From the NCBI GenBank assembly GCA_009377535.1, contig WHTV01000003.1:27372-91371 (forward strand): 64,000 nt of DNA. The letters run 5' to 3'. Under the pieces are notes generated by a model, which searched no databases, was not told the DNA's origin, and saw only the letters and a program-made list of their open reading frames with translations. Position numbers and translations under genes: made by a program. Positions 56,287 to 64,000 of the stretch are shown here, one piece after another. The number at the start of each line of letters is the position of its first letter. The first letter of the stretch is position 1. Source of the DNA: Kiloniellaceae bacterium. Its GTDB lineage: Bacteria > Pseudomonadota > Alphaproteobacteria > Kiloniellales > Kiloniellaceae.

Positions 56287-56513
56287 TTTTCTCCCCAAAC
56301 CTTCCAGCCTCACAGGATTTGGCCGGAGTTCCGCTTGGGATCTCCTTTCGGTGCCGCGACCTTGCTCAGGGCTATTTCATTGCGCGCCCGATCGCCGGCG
56401 ACGCCGTTGCGGGCTAGCGCGCAAAATGGGAAGCCGAGGAAGCAGCGCATCGGGTCGCGCGGGCGAAATCTCAGAACAGCTAGCTGGTATCGGCTTCGGC
56501 CGGTTCGGCCGCC

Positions 56514-57947
56514 TCAGCGCATCAGGATGTTGCGGAACTGCCAGGGGTCGGCGGGGTCGATGTCCTGGGGGAAGAAGCTGCTGCGGTTGCTGAGCGGGGT
56601 CCAGTCGGTGTAGACGCCGACGACGGGGCCGAGGTAGGGCCGCTGCACCTTCAGGCAGCGGACATGGTCCATCTCGTCGGTCTCGACGATGCCGGCCTCG
56701 GGGTTCTCCAGCGCCCAGACCATGCCGGCAAGCACGGCGGAGCTCACCTGCAGGCCGGTGGCGTTCTGGTAGGGCGCCAGCTTGCGGGTCTCCTTGATCG
56801 ACAGCTGCGAGCCGTACCAGTAGGCGTTCCTGGCGTGGCCGAACAGCAGCACGCCCAGCTCGTCGATGCCGTCGATGATCTCGTTCTCGTCGAGGATCTT
56901 GTGCGCTGCCGGCACCTCGCCGCCGCGCCCGAACATCTCGTGCAGGCTGAGCACGGCGACGTCGGCGGGATGGTAGGCGTAGTGGCAGGTCGGCCGGTAG
57001 ACCGCCTTGCCGTTCTCGTGAAGCGTGAAGTAGTCGGCGATGGAGATCGACTCGTTGTGGGTCACCAGGAAGCCGTACTGCGCCTGGGCCGTGGGTGTCC
57101 AGCTGCGCACCCGGGTGTTACCGCCCGGCTGCAGCAGGTAGATCGCCGACTGCGGCCCGAAGTCGAAGCCGCGCGCGTTGTCCGGCATCCAGGTCTCGTG
57201 GGTGCCCCAGCCGAGCTCGGCCGGCTGTATGCCCTCGGAGATGAAGCCCTCGACCGACCAGGTGTTCCAGAACTGGTTCATCGGCCGCGGCTCGCGGGCG
57301 CGCTGGGTGTCGCGCTCGGCGATGTGGATTCCCTTCACGCCGAGGCGCTGCATCAGGCTTGCCCAGTCCTCGCGGCACGCGGGCGTGCCGGGGTCGACGC
57401 CGGTGTCGGCGGCGATGTTCAGCAGCGCGGCCTTGACGAACCAGGAGACCATGCCCGGATTGGCGCCGCAGCAGGACACGGCGGTGGTGCCGCCGGGGCT
57501 GCGCGCCTTCTCCTTGCGCACCGTCTCGCGCAGGGCATAGTTGGTGCGCTTGTCCGGGCCGGCGCCCTCGTCGAAGTAGAAGCCGAGCCAGGGCTCGACC
57601 ACGGTGTCGATGTAGAGCACGCCGAGCTCGCGGCAGAGCTTCATCACGTCCAGCGAGGAGACGTCGACCGAGAGGTTCACGCAGAAGCCCTGGCCCTCGC
57701 CGTCGGTCAGCAGCGGCGTCAGCAGCTCTTTGTAGTTGTCGGGCGTCAACGCCGCCTGGATGAAGCGGATGCCGCGCTCGTCGAGCAGCGCCTTTTCGCT
57801 GTCGTCGGGGGCGATGACGACGAAGCGGCTGCTGTCGAAGTCGAAGTGGCGCTCGATCAGCGGCAGGGTGCCGCGGCCGATGGAGCCGAAGCCGATCATC
57901 ACGATCGGGCCGCTGATCGCGCCATAGTCGGGCCAGGGGGTGGACAT
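56514..57947 (-). CDS. hss: Homospermidine synthase
   Basis: A 477-residue protein of the saccharopine dehydrogenase-like fold: VMIGFGSIGRGTLPLIERHF (NAD site, about 15-36), ALTPDNYKELL, VNLSVDVSSLDVMKLCRELGVLYIDTVVEPW, SCCGANPGMVSWFVK, and the C-terminal DEMDHVRCLKVQRPYLGPVVG. It joins two putrescines (or putrescine and spermidine) to homospermidine with NAD. It lies 57 bases downstream of the GNAT gene in the odc operon, which supplies putrescine. Confidence 0.92.
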   Translation of the reverse strand: MSTPWPDYGAISGPIVMIGFGSIGRGTLPLIERHFDFDSSRFVVIAPDDSEKALLDERGIRFIQAALTPDNYKELLTPLLTDGEGQGFCVNLSVDVSSLDVMKLCRELGVLYIDTVVEPWLGFYFDEGAGPDKRTNYALRETVRKEKARSPGGTTAVSCCGANPGMVSWFVKAALLNIAADTGVDPGTPACREDWASLMQRLGVKGIHIAERDTQRAREPRPMNQFWNTWSVEGFISEGIQPAELGWGTHETWMPDNARGFDFGPQSAIYLLQPGGNTRVRSWTPTAQAQYGFLVTHNESISIADYFTLHENGKAVYRPTCHYAYHPADVAVLSLHEMFGRGGEVPAAHKILDENEIIDGIDELGVLLFGHARNAYWYGSQLSIKETRKLAPYQNATGLQVSSAVLAGMVWALENPEAGIVETDEMDHVRCLKVQRPYLGPVVGVYTDWTPLSNRSSFFPQDIDPADPWQFRNILMR

Positions 57948-58004
57948 GGTGGAATCTCCCTCGCTTCGGTTCGGGGCTGCGCGGCTTCTGGATTGGCCGG
58001 CCCG

Positions 58005-58589
58005 TCAGGCCGGCAGCATGCGCAATATGAGCGTCAGATCAAGCACAGCATCATGCCGCCGCTCCGGCCGCGCCGGCAGGAAGGCGTTCGCGGTGGGTTG
58101 AAGCGCACCGGCCGGCCGCAGCAGGCCGCAGGCGCCGGCGAGGGCGCCGGCCCGCAGCTCGTGGCCGAGGAAGCGGTGACGCTCGACCGGCCCCGGCAGC
58201 TCCAGCCGGCCGGTCAGGGCCGCGCTGAAGCCGAAGCGGGCGTAGTAGGGCGCATCGCCGACCAGCAGCACGGCGCCGTGGCCCGCGGCGGCGGCGCGAT
58301 TGAGGGCGCCGCGCATGAGCCGGGCGCCGATGCCCTGGCCCTGCAGCTCCGGTGTCACCGCCAGCGGCCCGAGCAGCAGCGCGCGGCAGCCGTCTCCGGC
58401 CTCGACCGCCCAGAGGCGGAGGGTGCCGACCAGCCGCCCGTCGAAGCGGGCCGAGAGGGCCAGCACCGGCAGGCGCCCTTCGCGCAGGCGCTCGGAGGTC
58501 TTGGCGAGGCGCGTCGGGCCGAGCGCACGGTCCAGCAGGGCCTCGCGGGCGCCGGCCTCGCCCGGCGCCTCTTCGGCGATCATCCACAT
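58005..58589 (-). CDS. GNAT-family N-acetyltransferase in the polyamine operon
   Basis: ATG 58589 gives 194 residues. LLLGPLAVTPELQGQGIGARLMRGALNRAAAAGHGAVLLVGDAPYYARFGF is the YhbS-like acetyl-CoA motif. The N-terminus has ERLREGRLPVLALSARFDGRLVGTLRLW. It is 8 bases after odc and upstream of hss, so a polyamine or lysine/ornithine N-acetylase role is possible, but it may also be a general one. Confidence 0.82.
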   Translation of the reverse strand: MWMIAEEAPGEAGAREALLDRALGPTRLAKTSERLREGRLPVLALSARFDGRLVGTLRLWAVEAGDGCRALLLGPLAVTPELQGQGIGARLMRGALNRAAAAGHGAVLLVGDAPYYARFGFSAALTGRLELPGPVERHRFLGHELRAGALAGACGLLRPAGALQPTANAFLPARPERRHDAVLDLTLILRMLPA

Positions 58590-58597
58590 CGACGGCT

Positions 58598-59728
58598 CTA
58601 GATGACGAAGGACTTCAGCGGCGCGAAGCCGTTGAAGCCGACCGAGGCGTAGGTCGTGGTGTAGGCGCCGGTACCCTCGATCAGCAGCTCGTCGCCGATC
58701 TCCAGCGACAGCGGCAGCAGGTAGGGCGTTTTCTCGTAAAGCACGTCGGCCGAGTCGCAGGTCGGTCCGGCCAGCACGCAGGGGCCGGCCGAGTCGCCGT
58801 CGTGGCTGCTGCGGATGGGATAGCGGATCGCCTCGTCCATGGTCTCGGCGAGACCGCCGAACTTGCCGATGTCGAGGTAGACCCAGCGCAGCTCCTCGGA
58901 AGGATCCTTGCGAGAGATCAGCACGACCTCGGTCTTCAGGATGCCAGCGGAGCCGACCATGCCGCGGCCCGGCTCGATGATCGTCTCGGGCACGCGGTTG
59001 CCGAAGTGGCGCAGGATCGACTCGCGGATGGCGACGCCGTAGAGGTTCGCCTCTGGCTCGTCGCCGCGGTAGCGCGCCGGGAAGCCGCCGCCCAGGTTCA
59101 CCAGGGTCAGGCGGATGCCGCGCATGGCCATGATCTGGAAAATCGCGCTGGCACTGGCGATGGCTGCGTCCCAGGCCTCGGTGTTGCGCTGCTGCGAGCC
59201 GACGTGGAAGGAAATGCCGGCGGCCACCAGGCCGGCGCGGTGCGCGGCCTCGAGCACGTCGGGCGCATGCCCGGGGGTGCAGCCGAACTTGCGCGACAGC
59301 GGCCAGTCGGCGCCGCTGCCGTCGCAGAGGATGCGGCAGAACACGCGCGCGCCGGGGGCGGCACGGGTGATCTTGTCGACCTCCTCGATGCAGTCGACGG
59401 CGAAGAGCCCGACGCCCAGCGCATGGGCCGCGGCGATGTCGCGCTCCTTCTTGATGGTGTTGCCGTAGGAGATCCGCTCGGGCGTCGCGCCGGCGGCCAG
59501 CGCGGCCTCGATCTCGGTCACCGAGGCGCAGTCGAAGCAGGAGCCGAGCTCGGCCAGCGCCGCCAGGATCTCCGGCGCAGGGTTGGCCTTCACGGCGTAG
59601 AAAATGCGGCTGTCGGGCAGGGCCTGGCCGAAGGCCAGGTAGTTCTGGCGCACCTCTTCCAGGTCGACGACCAGGCAGGGGCCGTCGTGGCGGTGGGTAC
59701 GCAGGTACTCGCGAACGCGGTCGGTCAT
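58598..59728 (-). CDS. odc: Ornithine/lysine decarboxylase (fold III, PLP)
   Basis: A 376-residue protein of the eukaryotic-type ODC fold. YAVKANP holds the PLP lysine (Lys 47), FHVGSQQ and VNLGGGFPARY (phosphate loop), EPGRGMV, and LAGPTCDSADVLYE with the catalytic cysteine (Cys 324) contributed across the dimer. This class decarboxylates ornithine and often lysine to putrescine or cadaverine. It heads an operon with a GNAT and hss. A structured leader precedes it. Confidence 0.93.
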   Translation of the reverse strand: MTDRVREYLRTHRHDGPCLVVDLEEVRQNYLAFGQALPDSRIFYAVKANPAPEILAALAELGSCFDCASVTEIEAALAAGATPERISYGNTIKKERDIAAAHALGVGLFAVDCIEEVDKITRAAPGARVFCRILCDGSGADWPLSRKFGCTPGHAPDVLEAAHRAGLVAAGISFHVGSQQRNTEAWDAAIASASAIFQIMAMRGIRLTLVNLGGGFPARYRGDEPEANLYGVAIRESILRHFGNRVPETIIEPGRGMVGSAGILKTEVVLISRKDPSEELRWVYLDIGKFGGLAETMDEAIRYPIRSSHDGDSAGPCVLAGPTCDSADVLYEKTPYLLPLSLEIGDELLIEGTGAYTTTYASVGFNGFAPLKSFVI

Positions 59729-60210
59729 CGGGCACTCCCGTTGGCAAGAACGTCCAAGATGTGCCGGTACTGTCCCGGGAGCCCGCCGCTATGGAGACGG
59801 CGGCCCGATGCGGTACCGGCCGTCGCGCGAACACGCCGCACAGCGGCATGGTCGTCGCGACCCTGAAAATGCTGCCTTCGCTTGGAACGGGAGACCCGGT
59901 CCGCACGGCTGGCAAGGATGTAGCTGCCTCTTCAGTAACCCCGGCCTTTGGAAAGCCGGCAGAGACCAAAAAAGCCCTCTACGTCGTTGCTTTAAGCCGC
60001 TCGGCCCTCCGAAGCTTTGGAGAGCCCCGCCAACCCGACTTTCCAGCCGTTGGGCGTCGTGGGAGCGACCACGGGCACGTGCGAATTTGGGCAAGGGCTA
60101 AATATGCCCGGGCGGGTTTGGATGCAAGAGGATTTTTCAGCTTTTTTTGCTGCCGGATTAGGGGTTTGTTCAGAACCGCCCGAGCGGCCCCGAGGCCCGC
60201 CATCATCGGA
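59729..60210. other. Intergenic region upstream of odc (leader region on minus strand)
   Basis: No protein-coding gene is supported. It holds the strong hairpin at 59763-59820, further GC-rich inverted repeats, and a T-rich stretch near 60134-60160. In alphaproteobacteria ornithine decarboxylase genes can carry the speF leader motif, so this is where it would lie. I cannot test the match here. Confidence 0.45.
59763..59820 (-). promoter_or_regulatory. Long stable hairpin in the odc 5' leader
   Basis: On the minus strand GCCGGTAC at the start pairs with GTACCGGC at the end, enclosing CGGG/CCCG and CCGCCG/CGGCGG stems with a TCTCCATAG loop. The end of the stem is 34 bases before the odc ATG. 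There is no T-run, so it is not a plain terminator; a regulatory leader element (for example polyamine-responsive) is inferred. Confidence 0.6.
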
Positions 60211-61779
60211 TCAAGAAGCCGCCACGGCGTCGCCCCAGGGCGACAGGGGTTCGGTAGCGCCGAAATTCTGCTCGCCCTCGCGCAGCACCCCGGCGGGGCA
60301 GGCGAAGGCGTAGGGATAGGGCGTGCGCCGCGTGGTCGCCACCGCATTGGCCTCTTTCAGGGCGGCGAGGGTTTCCGGCGGCAGGCTGTCGTCGGCGATC
60401 ACCGTGTCGCCGCCGGAGGCGTCGATGCGCGGGTGGTGGAAGGCCTCCTCCAGGCTCATGCTGAAGTCAGCGAGGAAGGAGGCGAGCTGCGCCACCGCCG
60501 GCATGATCTTGCGTCCGCCCGAGGCCCCGAGCGCGAAGCGGCGCGCGCCCGCCTCGCCGATCAGCGGGCAGACGTTCATCAGGCAGCGCTTGCCGGGCGT
60601 CAGGGAGTTGGGCTTGCCCGGCTCGGGGTCGAACCACATGACACCGTTGTTCAGCAGCAGGCCGGTCGCGGGCGAGACCACGCGCGACCCGAAGGCCGAC
60701 AGCAGGGTCTGGGTCACCGCGATCATGTTGCCCTGGCGGTCGACCACGGAGAAGTGGGTGGTGGAAGCCGGTGCCCTGGGATGCTCGTTGTCGCCGTCGC
60801 CGGTCAGGCGCTTGGCGTAGGCGGCTTTCAGGGCGGCGGCATAGGCGACGAAGGCGGCACCGTCGGGGCGCTCGCCCGGCGTGAAGGCGGCGGTCAGGCG
60901 GGCGAAGACTTCGGCGACGGTCGGCCCGGCGGTGAGCCGTGGCGTCACGTGGAAGCGCGCGCCGCGGTAGGCGAAGCTCAGCGGGTCCTGCCACTCGGCC
61001 TCGTAGGCCTGCAGGTCGGCGAGGCGCAGCGAGCCGCCCTTGGCCGTGACGTCCTTGGCGAGGGCAGCGGCGAGGTCGCCGTCGTAGAGCGCGCGCGGGC
61101 CCTGCTCGGCGATCTCCAGCAGGCTCGGCGCCATGGCCGACATGTCGATGCGCCGGTCGGACAGCGCCGTCCAGTTCGCCATCTTCGGCCAGCGGCCGTC
61201 GTCGAGGAAGCGCGCCGCCGCGTCCGGGTCCCGCGCCAGGTCGCGCGAGGCCCCGGCGATAAGCAGGGCCACGTACCAGTCGACCAGGAAGCCTTCCTTC
61301 GCCAGCGCGACCGCCGGCATCACCAGGTCCTTCCAGGGCAGCGTGCCGTAACGCGCATGCGCCTTGCCGAGGCCGTCGACCAGGCCCGGCACCGCGACGG
61401 CGGTGGCGCCCATCACGTTGCGGTCCTCCACCACCTCCTTCCAGGGGAAGAGGTCGCCGCTGGAGTCCCGCCCGGTCAGCGGGAAGTCGGCCGGGTCGAG
61501 CCCCGCCGGCGCACGCATACCGTAGAACAGCGCCTCCGCACGCCCCCCGTCGGCATGCCACAGCATGGCCGCGCCGCCGCCCGCCGGCCCGCTCATCCAG
61601 GGCTCGACCACACCGATCGCAAAGGAGACGGCCACGGCAGCGTCGACCGCGTTGCCACCGGCCGCCAGCACCTCGGCGCCGACCTCCGCCGCGCGCCGGT
61701 GCTGCGCCGCGACGATGCCGTGGGAAGAAGCGGTCGCCGGCTTGCGGGTGACCTGGAAACGGGAGAAGGAAGAAATCAT
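60211..61779 (-). CDS. Gamma-glutamyltransferase family protein
   Basis: A 522-residue protein with the GGT layout: HGIVAAQHRRAAEVGAEVLAAGGNAVDAAVAVSFAIGVVEPWMSGPAGGG, the self-cleavage/nucleophile motif APASTTHFSVVDRQGN (Thr 340) and a LNNGVMWFDPEPG-like oxyanion and substrate region. There is no signal peptide, so it seems cytoplasmic, unlike classical GGT. It hydrolyses or transfers gamma-glutamyl amides. The family includes acylases, so the substrate is unsure. Confidence 0.88.
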   Translation of the reverse strand: MISSFSRFQVTRKPATASSHGIVAAQHRRAAEVGAEVLAAGGNAVDAAVAVSFAIGVVEPWMSGPAGGGAAMLWHADGGRAEALFYGMRAPAGLDPADFPLTGRDSSGDLFPWKEVVEDRNVMGATAVAVPGLVDGLGKAHARYGTLPWKDLVMPAVALAKEGFLVDWYVALLIAGASRDLARDPDAAARFLDDGRWPKMANWTALSDRRIDMSAMAPSLLEIAEQGPRALYDGDLAAALAKDVTAKGGSLRLADLQAYEAEWQDPLSFAYRGARFHVTPRLTAGPTVAEVFARLTAAFTPGERPDGAAFVAYAAALKAAYAKRLTGDGDNEHPRAPASTTHFSVVDRQGNMIAVTQTLLSAFGSRVVSPATGLLLNNGVMWFDPEPGKPNSLTPGKRCLMNVCPLIGEAGARRFALGASGGRKIMPAVAQLASFLADFSMSLEEAFHHPRIDASGGDTVIADDSLPPETLAALKEANAVATTRRTPYPYAFACPAGVLREGEQNFGATEPLSPWGDAVAAS

Positions 61780-61805
61780 ATTTCAAACTCGCGATCAGTC
61801 TCAAT

Positions 61806-62726
61806 TCATTCAGGGTCTACACGATTGCCTACTAAGTCGTACGCAACCCGTTCTCCATTTTCGACTCGGATTGTGAGGCGCTCACCCTGATGGCGAAGCT
61901 TCCACTGAAGACCACGTCCCATCCATGAAAGCGTCCCAATCAAATCGGATTTCGTGGCGGAATCGAGGATGTCTATGTCGCAGCGCATGCCCACTCGTGC
62001 CTTCACTGCGACATACTCGACGCTCACGAACGTTAAGGCCCGGTCGACCGTTTGTGGCTTGAGAGCAACGTTGTCAGCGTTGCCCGACATTTCGATTGTT
62101 GGATAAAGCAGCCCATCGAGGAGCGGGTCCGCAAATAGCTTTCTGCTGATCGCATTGGTGAACTCATATACTCGACCATCACCGTCATTTGCGGATCGTG
62201 CGAAGTTGTACGCGAGGTAATCGTGGACCAGAGCGTTCAAGTTGCATTTCTGTCGGGTTCCACGGACAAAGTCGTAAACCGTGTCCAGCTTTCGCTTCGC
62301 ATCCTTGAACGTCTCCGGCTCTGTTGAAAAGCCGATATGGTTTAGCAGAATTGGCTGAGTTGTCTTCCATTTCGAGATCGCCAGACCCTCCCCGGGTTGA
62401 GCGTCCAATTCAAAGAATGGAATCTCCCTCGCCGCGGCTCCATAGAATATGGCTTGGCCAATCTCGTTTGCTCGCCCCGGGCTTCGAACGCATTCTGCGG
62501 GTGGATACGTAAGGTCGCGAATGCTTGCTGGCTTTGCGCATTTGCGGCCTCGATAGAGATACATTCCAGCTGCGAATCTTGGAGCATCTACCGTATAGCC
62601 GCAAAGCAATGGCGTTAGAGCGGACTCGAAATCAGGGATCTCAGCGGGCTCGTGCCTTAGCTTCTCAAGCCGACGAATCGCCTTCTGGATCTCATGTGGA
62701 TTCAGTTCTGGGTTGCTCGGGTTCAC
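61806..62726 (-). CDS. RES-domain protein, low-GC, solitary
   Basis: A 306-residue protein. The RES-type core lies at about 56-125: MYLYRGRKC (Arg 59), CVRSPGRANEIGQAIFYGAAAREIPFFELDAQPGEG with aromatic Tyr 95 and Glu 106, then TTQPILLNHIGF. RES toxins degrade NAD+. This one is about twice the usual toxin length, with an extra C-terminal sheet-rich domain (VAVKARVGMRCDIDILDSATKSDL). No Xre/antitoxin-like partner is beside it. GC is visibly lower than the flanking genes, suggesting transfer. Domain call is moderate. Confidence 0.65.
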   Translation of the reverse strand: MNPSNPELNPHEIQKAIRRLEKLRHEPAEIPDFESALTPLLCGYTVDAPRFAAGMYLYRGRKCAKPASIRDLTYPPAECVRSPGRANEIGQAIFYGAAAREIPFFELDAQPGEGLAISKWKTTQPILLNHIGFSTEPETFKDAKRKLDTVYDFVRGTRQKCNLNALVHDYLAYNFARSANDGDGRVYEFTNAISRKLFADPLLDGLLYPTIEMSGNADNVALKPQTVDRALTFVSVEYVAVKARVGMRCDIDILDSATKSDLIGTLSWMGRGLQWKLRHQGERLTIRVENGERVAYDLVGNRVDPE

Positions 62727-62810
62727 GTAGGAATATTATTCTACTTCTGTCAGAACCGATACACTAATTGGAGACGCTGGCGTGGCTGAATTGGGAAAGC
62801 CTGGCCTTGA

Positions 62811-63581
62811 TCAGAAGCTGGCTATCTGCACTAACCCGCCAACCGGAATGATCTCGTTCGAGCTCGGTGTCCATGGCGCCTCCTGCCAGTCGCCGTACCA
62901 CTGAGAGACGTGAAGTCCGGCCTCGGCGATCAGTTCCTCCAGCTCTTCCTTCGGCGTGAACCTGATCTGCGAAGTGGCGGTCAGCTGCTTGCCGTCGGCG
63001 AGGATGCGGTAGTGGGTCTCGTAGGTGACGATGCCGCTGGCCGCGTCGTGGCCGGCGTCGTTCCAGGCCTCGACCTGGCCGAGCGTGGGATGCATGAGCT
63101 GCCGCCGTGAGCGCTCCGGCGTCCAGTTGCGCCAGGCCTCGGCACCCGGATTGCGGCTGTCGAAGACGAAGCGGCCGCGCGGGTTGAGGTGCAGCGCGAT
63201 GGTCCTCAGCGCCGCCGCCTGGTCCGCCGCCGTGAGGAACACCTGGAAGGCGTGGCCGGTCAGCAGGATCAAATCGAAGCGGCGGCCGAGCCTCACGTCG
63301 CGGGCATCGGCCTCGACCCAGTCGACCTTGTCGCCGCCGGGCCGTCGCCGCGCGATCGCCAGCATCGCCGCGGCCGGATCCACACCCACCACGTCGCGAC
63401 CGTCGGCGAGGCCGGCGGCCAGCTGGCCGGTGCCGCAGCCGAGGTCGAGCACCGAGCGCGCCTCGGCCGCCAGGCCGGCGCAGAAATCGAAGTCGGCGCC
63501 CCAGCCGTTCTCCAGGTCGTAGAAGGAGACGAGGTCGGGATCGGCGTAGAGCGGGTCCGCTTGGGGTGGTTGGGTGCTCAC
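62811..63581 (-). CDS. Class I SAM-dependent methyltransferase
   Basis: A 256-residue protein with SVLDLGCGTGQLAAGLADG (SAM motif I, about 43-61), VVGVDPAAAMLAIARRR and a RFDLILLTGHAFQVFLTA stretch, followed by a C-terminal segment FTPKEELEELIAEAGLHVSQWYGDW. It overlaps the M20 peptidase gene by 4 bases, so the two are co-translated. The methyl acceptor is unknown. Confidence 0.86.
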   Translation of the reverse strand: MSTQPPQADPLYADPDLVSFYDLENGWGADFDFCAGLAAEARSVLDLGCGTGQLAAGLADGRDVVGVDPAAAMLAIARRRPGGDKVDWVEADARDVRLGRRFDLILLTGHAFQVFLTAADQAAALRTIALHLNPRGRFVFDSRNPGAEAWRNWTPERSRRQLMHPTLGQVEAWNDAGHDAASGIVTYETHYRILADGKQLTATSQIRFTPKEELEELIAEAGLHVSQWYGDWQEAPWTPSSNEIIPVGGLVQIASF

Positions 63582-64000
63582 TCGCTCAGCAAATCATAGA
63601 GCGTCAGCGCCACCACCTCGGTCGCCTTGTAGAGGTCGTCGAGCGGCAGGCGCTCGTCGGCGCGGTGGGCGTTGGCTTCCTCGATGGTATGCGGGCCGGC
63701 GCCGTAGAGCACGGTGGGGATGCCCGCCGCCGTGTAGTGGCGCGCGTCGGTGTAGAGCGGCACGCCCTTGGGGCCGACGGGCTCGCCCATGATCTCGCTG
63801 GCGCGCAGGGAAAGGCGCTCGACCAGGCGCTGGCCGCCGTCGAGGGGCGTCAGCGGCGCGGCCAGCAGGATGCGGCGGATCGTCACCGCGATGCCGGCGT
63901 AGTTGCGCGCGGCGCCCTCGATGAGGTCGCGCAACTCCTTTTCCACTGCCTCCGGATTCTCCTCGGGGATCATGCGGCGGTCGAGGCGGAAGGTCACCTT
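63578..64000 (-). CDS. M20-family metallopeptidase, C-terminal fragment (cut by window edge)
   Basis: About 140 residues are visible, reading VTFRLDRRMIPEENPEAVEK (the M20 dimerisation domain DRR-PEE motif) and GVPLYTDARHYTAAGIPTVLYGAGP, where the metal-ligand region (TDARHY) lies, ending in EEANAHRADERLPLDDLYKATEVVALTLYDLLSE. The 5' part lies beyond the right edge. ArgE/DapE-like hydrolases remove acyl groups from amino acids; the specific member is unclear. Confidence 0.8.
   Translation of the reverse strand, partial: KVTFRLDRRMIPEENPEAVEKELRDLIEGAARNYAGIAVTIRRILLAAPLTPLDGGQRLVERLSLRASEIMGEPVGPKGVPLYTDARHYTAAGIPTVLYGAGPHTIEEANAHRADERLPLDDLYKATEVVALTLYDLLSE

Noticed and set aside
59761-61890. 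709-codon plus-strand open frame opposite the gamma-glutamyltransferase
   Set aside because: Antisense to a well-supported enzyme and to the odc leader hairpin; composition is not protein-like.
62772-62800. tRNA-Leu-like 5' fragment (GTGGCTGAATTGG) beside the low-GC RES gene
   Set aside because: It resembles a D-arm region and would suggest an attachment site, but no anticodon or T-arm follows and no matching second copy is seen, so chance cannot be excluded.

Overview
The window is high-GC DNA from an alphaproteobacterium, most likely from the Rhodospirillales or a related order. The evidence is a circularly permuted two-piece tmRNA gene, an alphaproteobacterial-type SspB, the order leuA - mreBCD - mrdA - rodA, hflK-hflC-DUF2065-degP, and an ornithine decarboxylase/homospermidine synthase polyamine locus. 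It is a chromosomal segment rich in housekeeping genes, with a few lower-GC inserts. The genus cannot be determined from what is visible.

Layout. 1-6683: an EamA transporter fragment, Uup-type ABC-F ATPase, TerB/DnaJ protein, DUF3750 protein, a soluble chemoreceptor-like protein, a GST and a small lipoprotein. 6684-19744: a catabolic locus with a fused 5-oxoprolinase/hydantoinase, a MarR-type regulator, an Asp/Glu racemase-family protein, a complete TRAP transporter (dctPQM) and a GlcD-type FAD oxidase. Two of its promoters carry nearly the same 24-bp operator. A TcmP/three-Cys-motif gene pair of foreign appearance and an MFS exporter sit inside it. 19745-30344: a REP-like repeat, a 52-codon gene, a large AsmA protein, a ribbon-helix-helix protein, fumC, a membrane chemoreceptor, a TfoX-N protein, a YafY-type regulator with a palindromic operator and a divergent VOC gene, and an alpha/beta hydrolase.

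30345-42361: sspB directly downstream of ssrA (tag ANDNYSEARLAA), a 216-bp MITE, thyA-folA, a methyltransferase, SRPBCC and YHS proteins, mrp, hflK-hflC-DUF2065-degP, serB and miaA. 42362-50274: branched-chain amino acid synthesis (ilvB-ilvH, ilvC, leuA) with a putative attenuator leader before ilvB, plus a glutamine amidotransferase, a GNAT and a PAS protein. 50346-56001: the elongasome operon mreB-mreC-mreD-mrdA-rodA. 56211-56286: tRNA-Lys(CTT). 56514-59728: the polyamine operon odc-GNAT-hss, with a strong RNA hairpin in the odc leader. 60211-64000: a gamma-glutamyltransferase, a low-GC RES-domain gene without a visible antitoxin, a methyltransferase and a partial M20 peptidase.

The parts most worth following up are the TcmP/three-Cys pair (a conserved association of unknown function), the shared operator of the oxoprolinase and TRAP promoters, the ilvB leader, the solitary RES gene, the MITE supplying an in-frame ATG upstream of thyA, and the paired dyads upstream of asmA.
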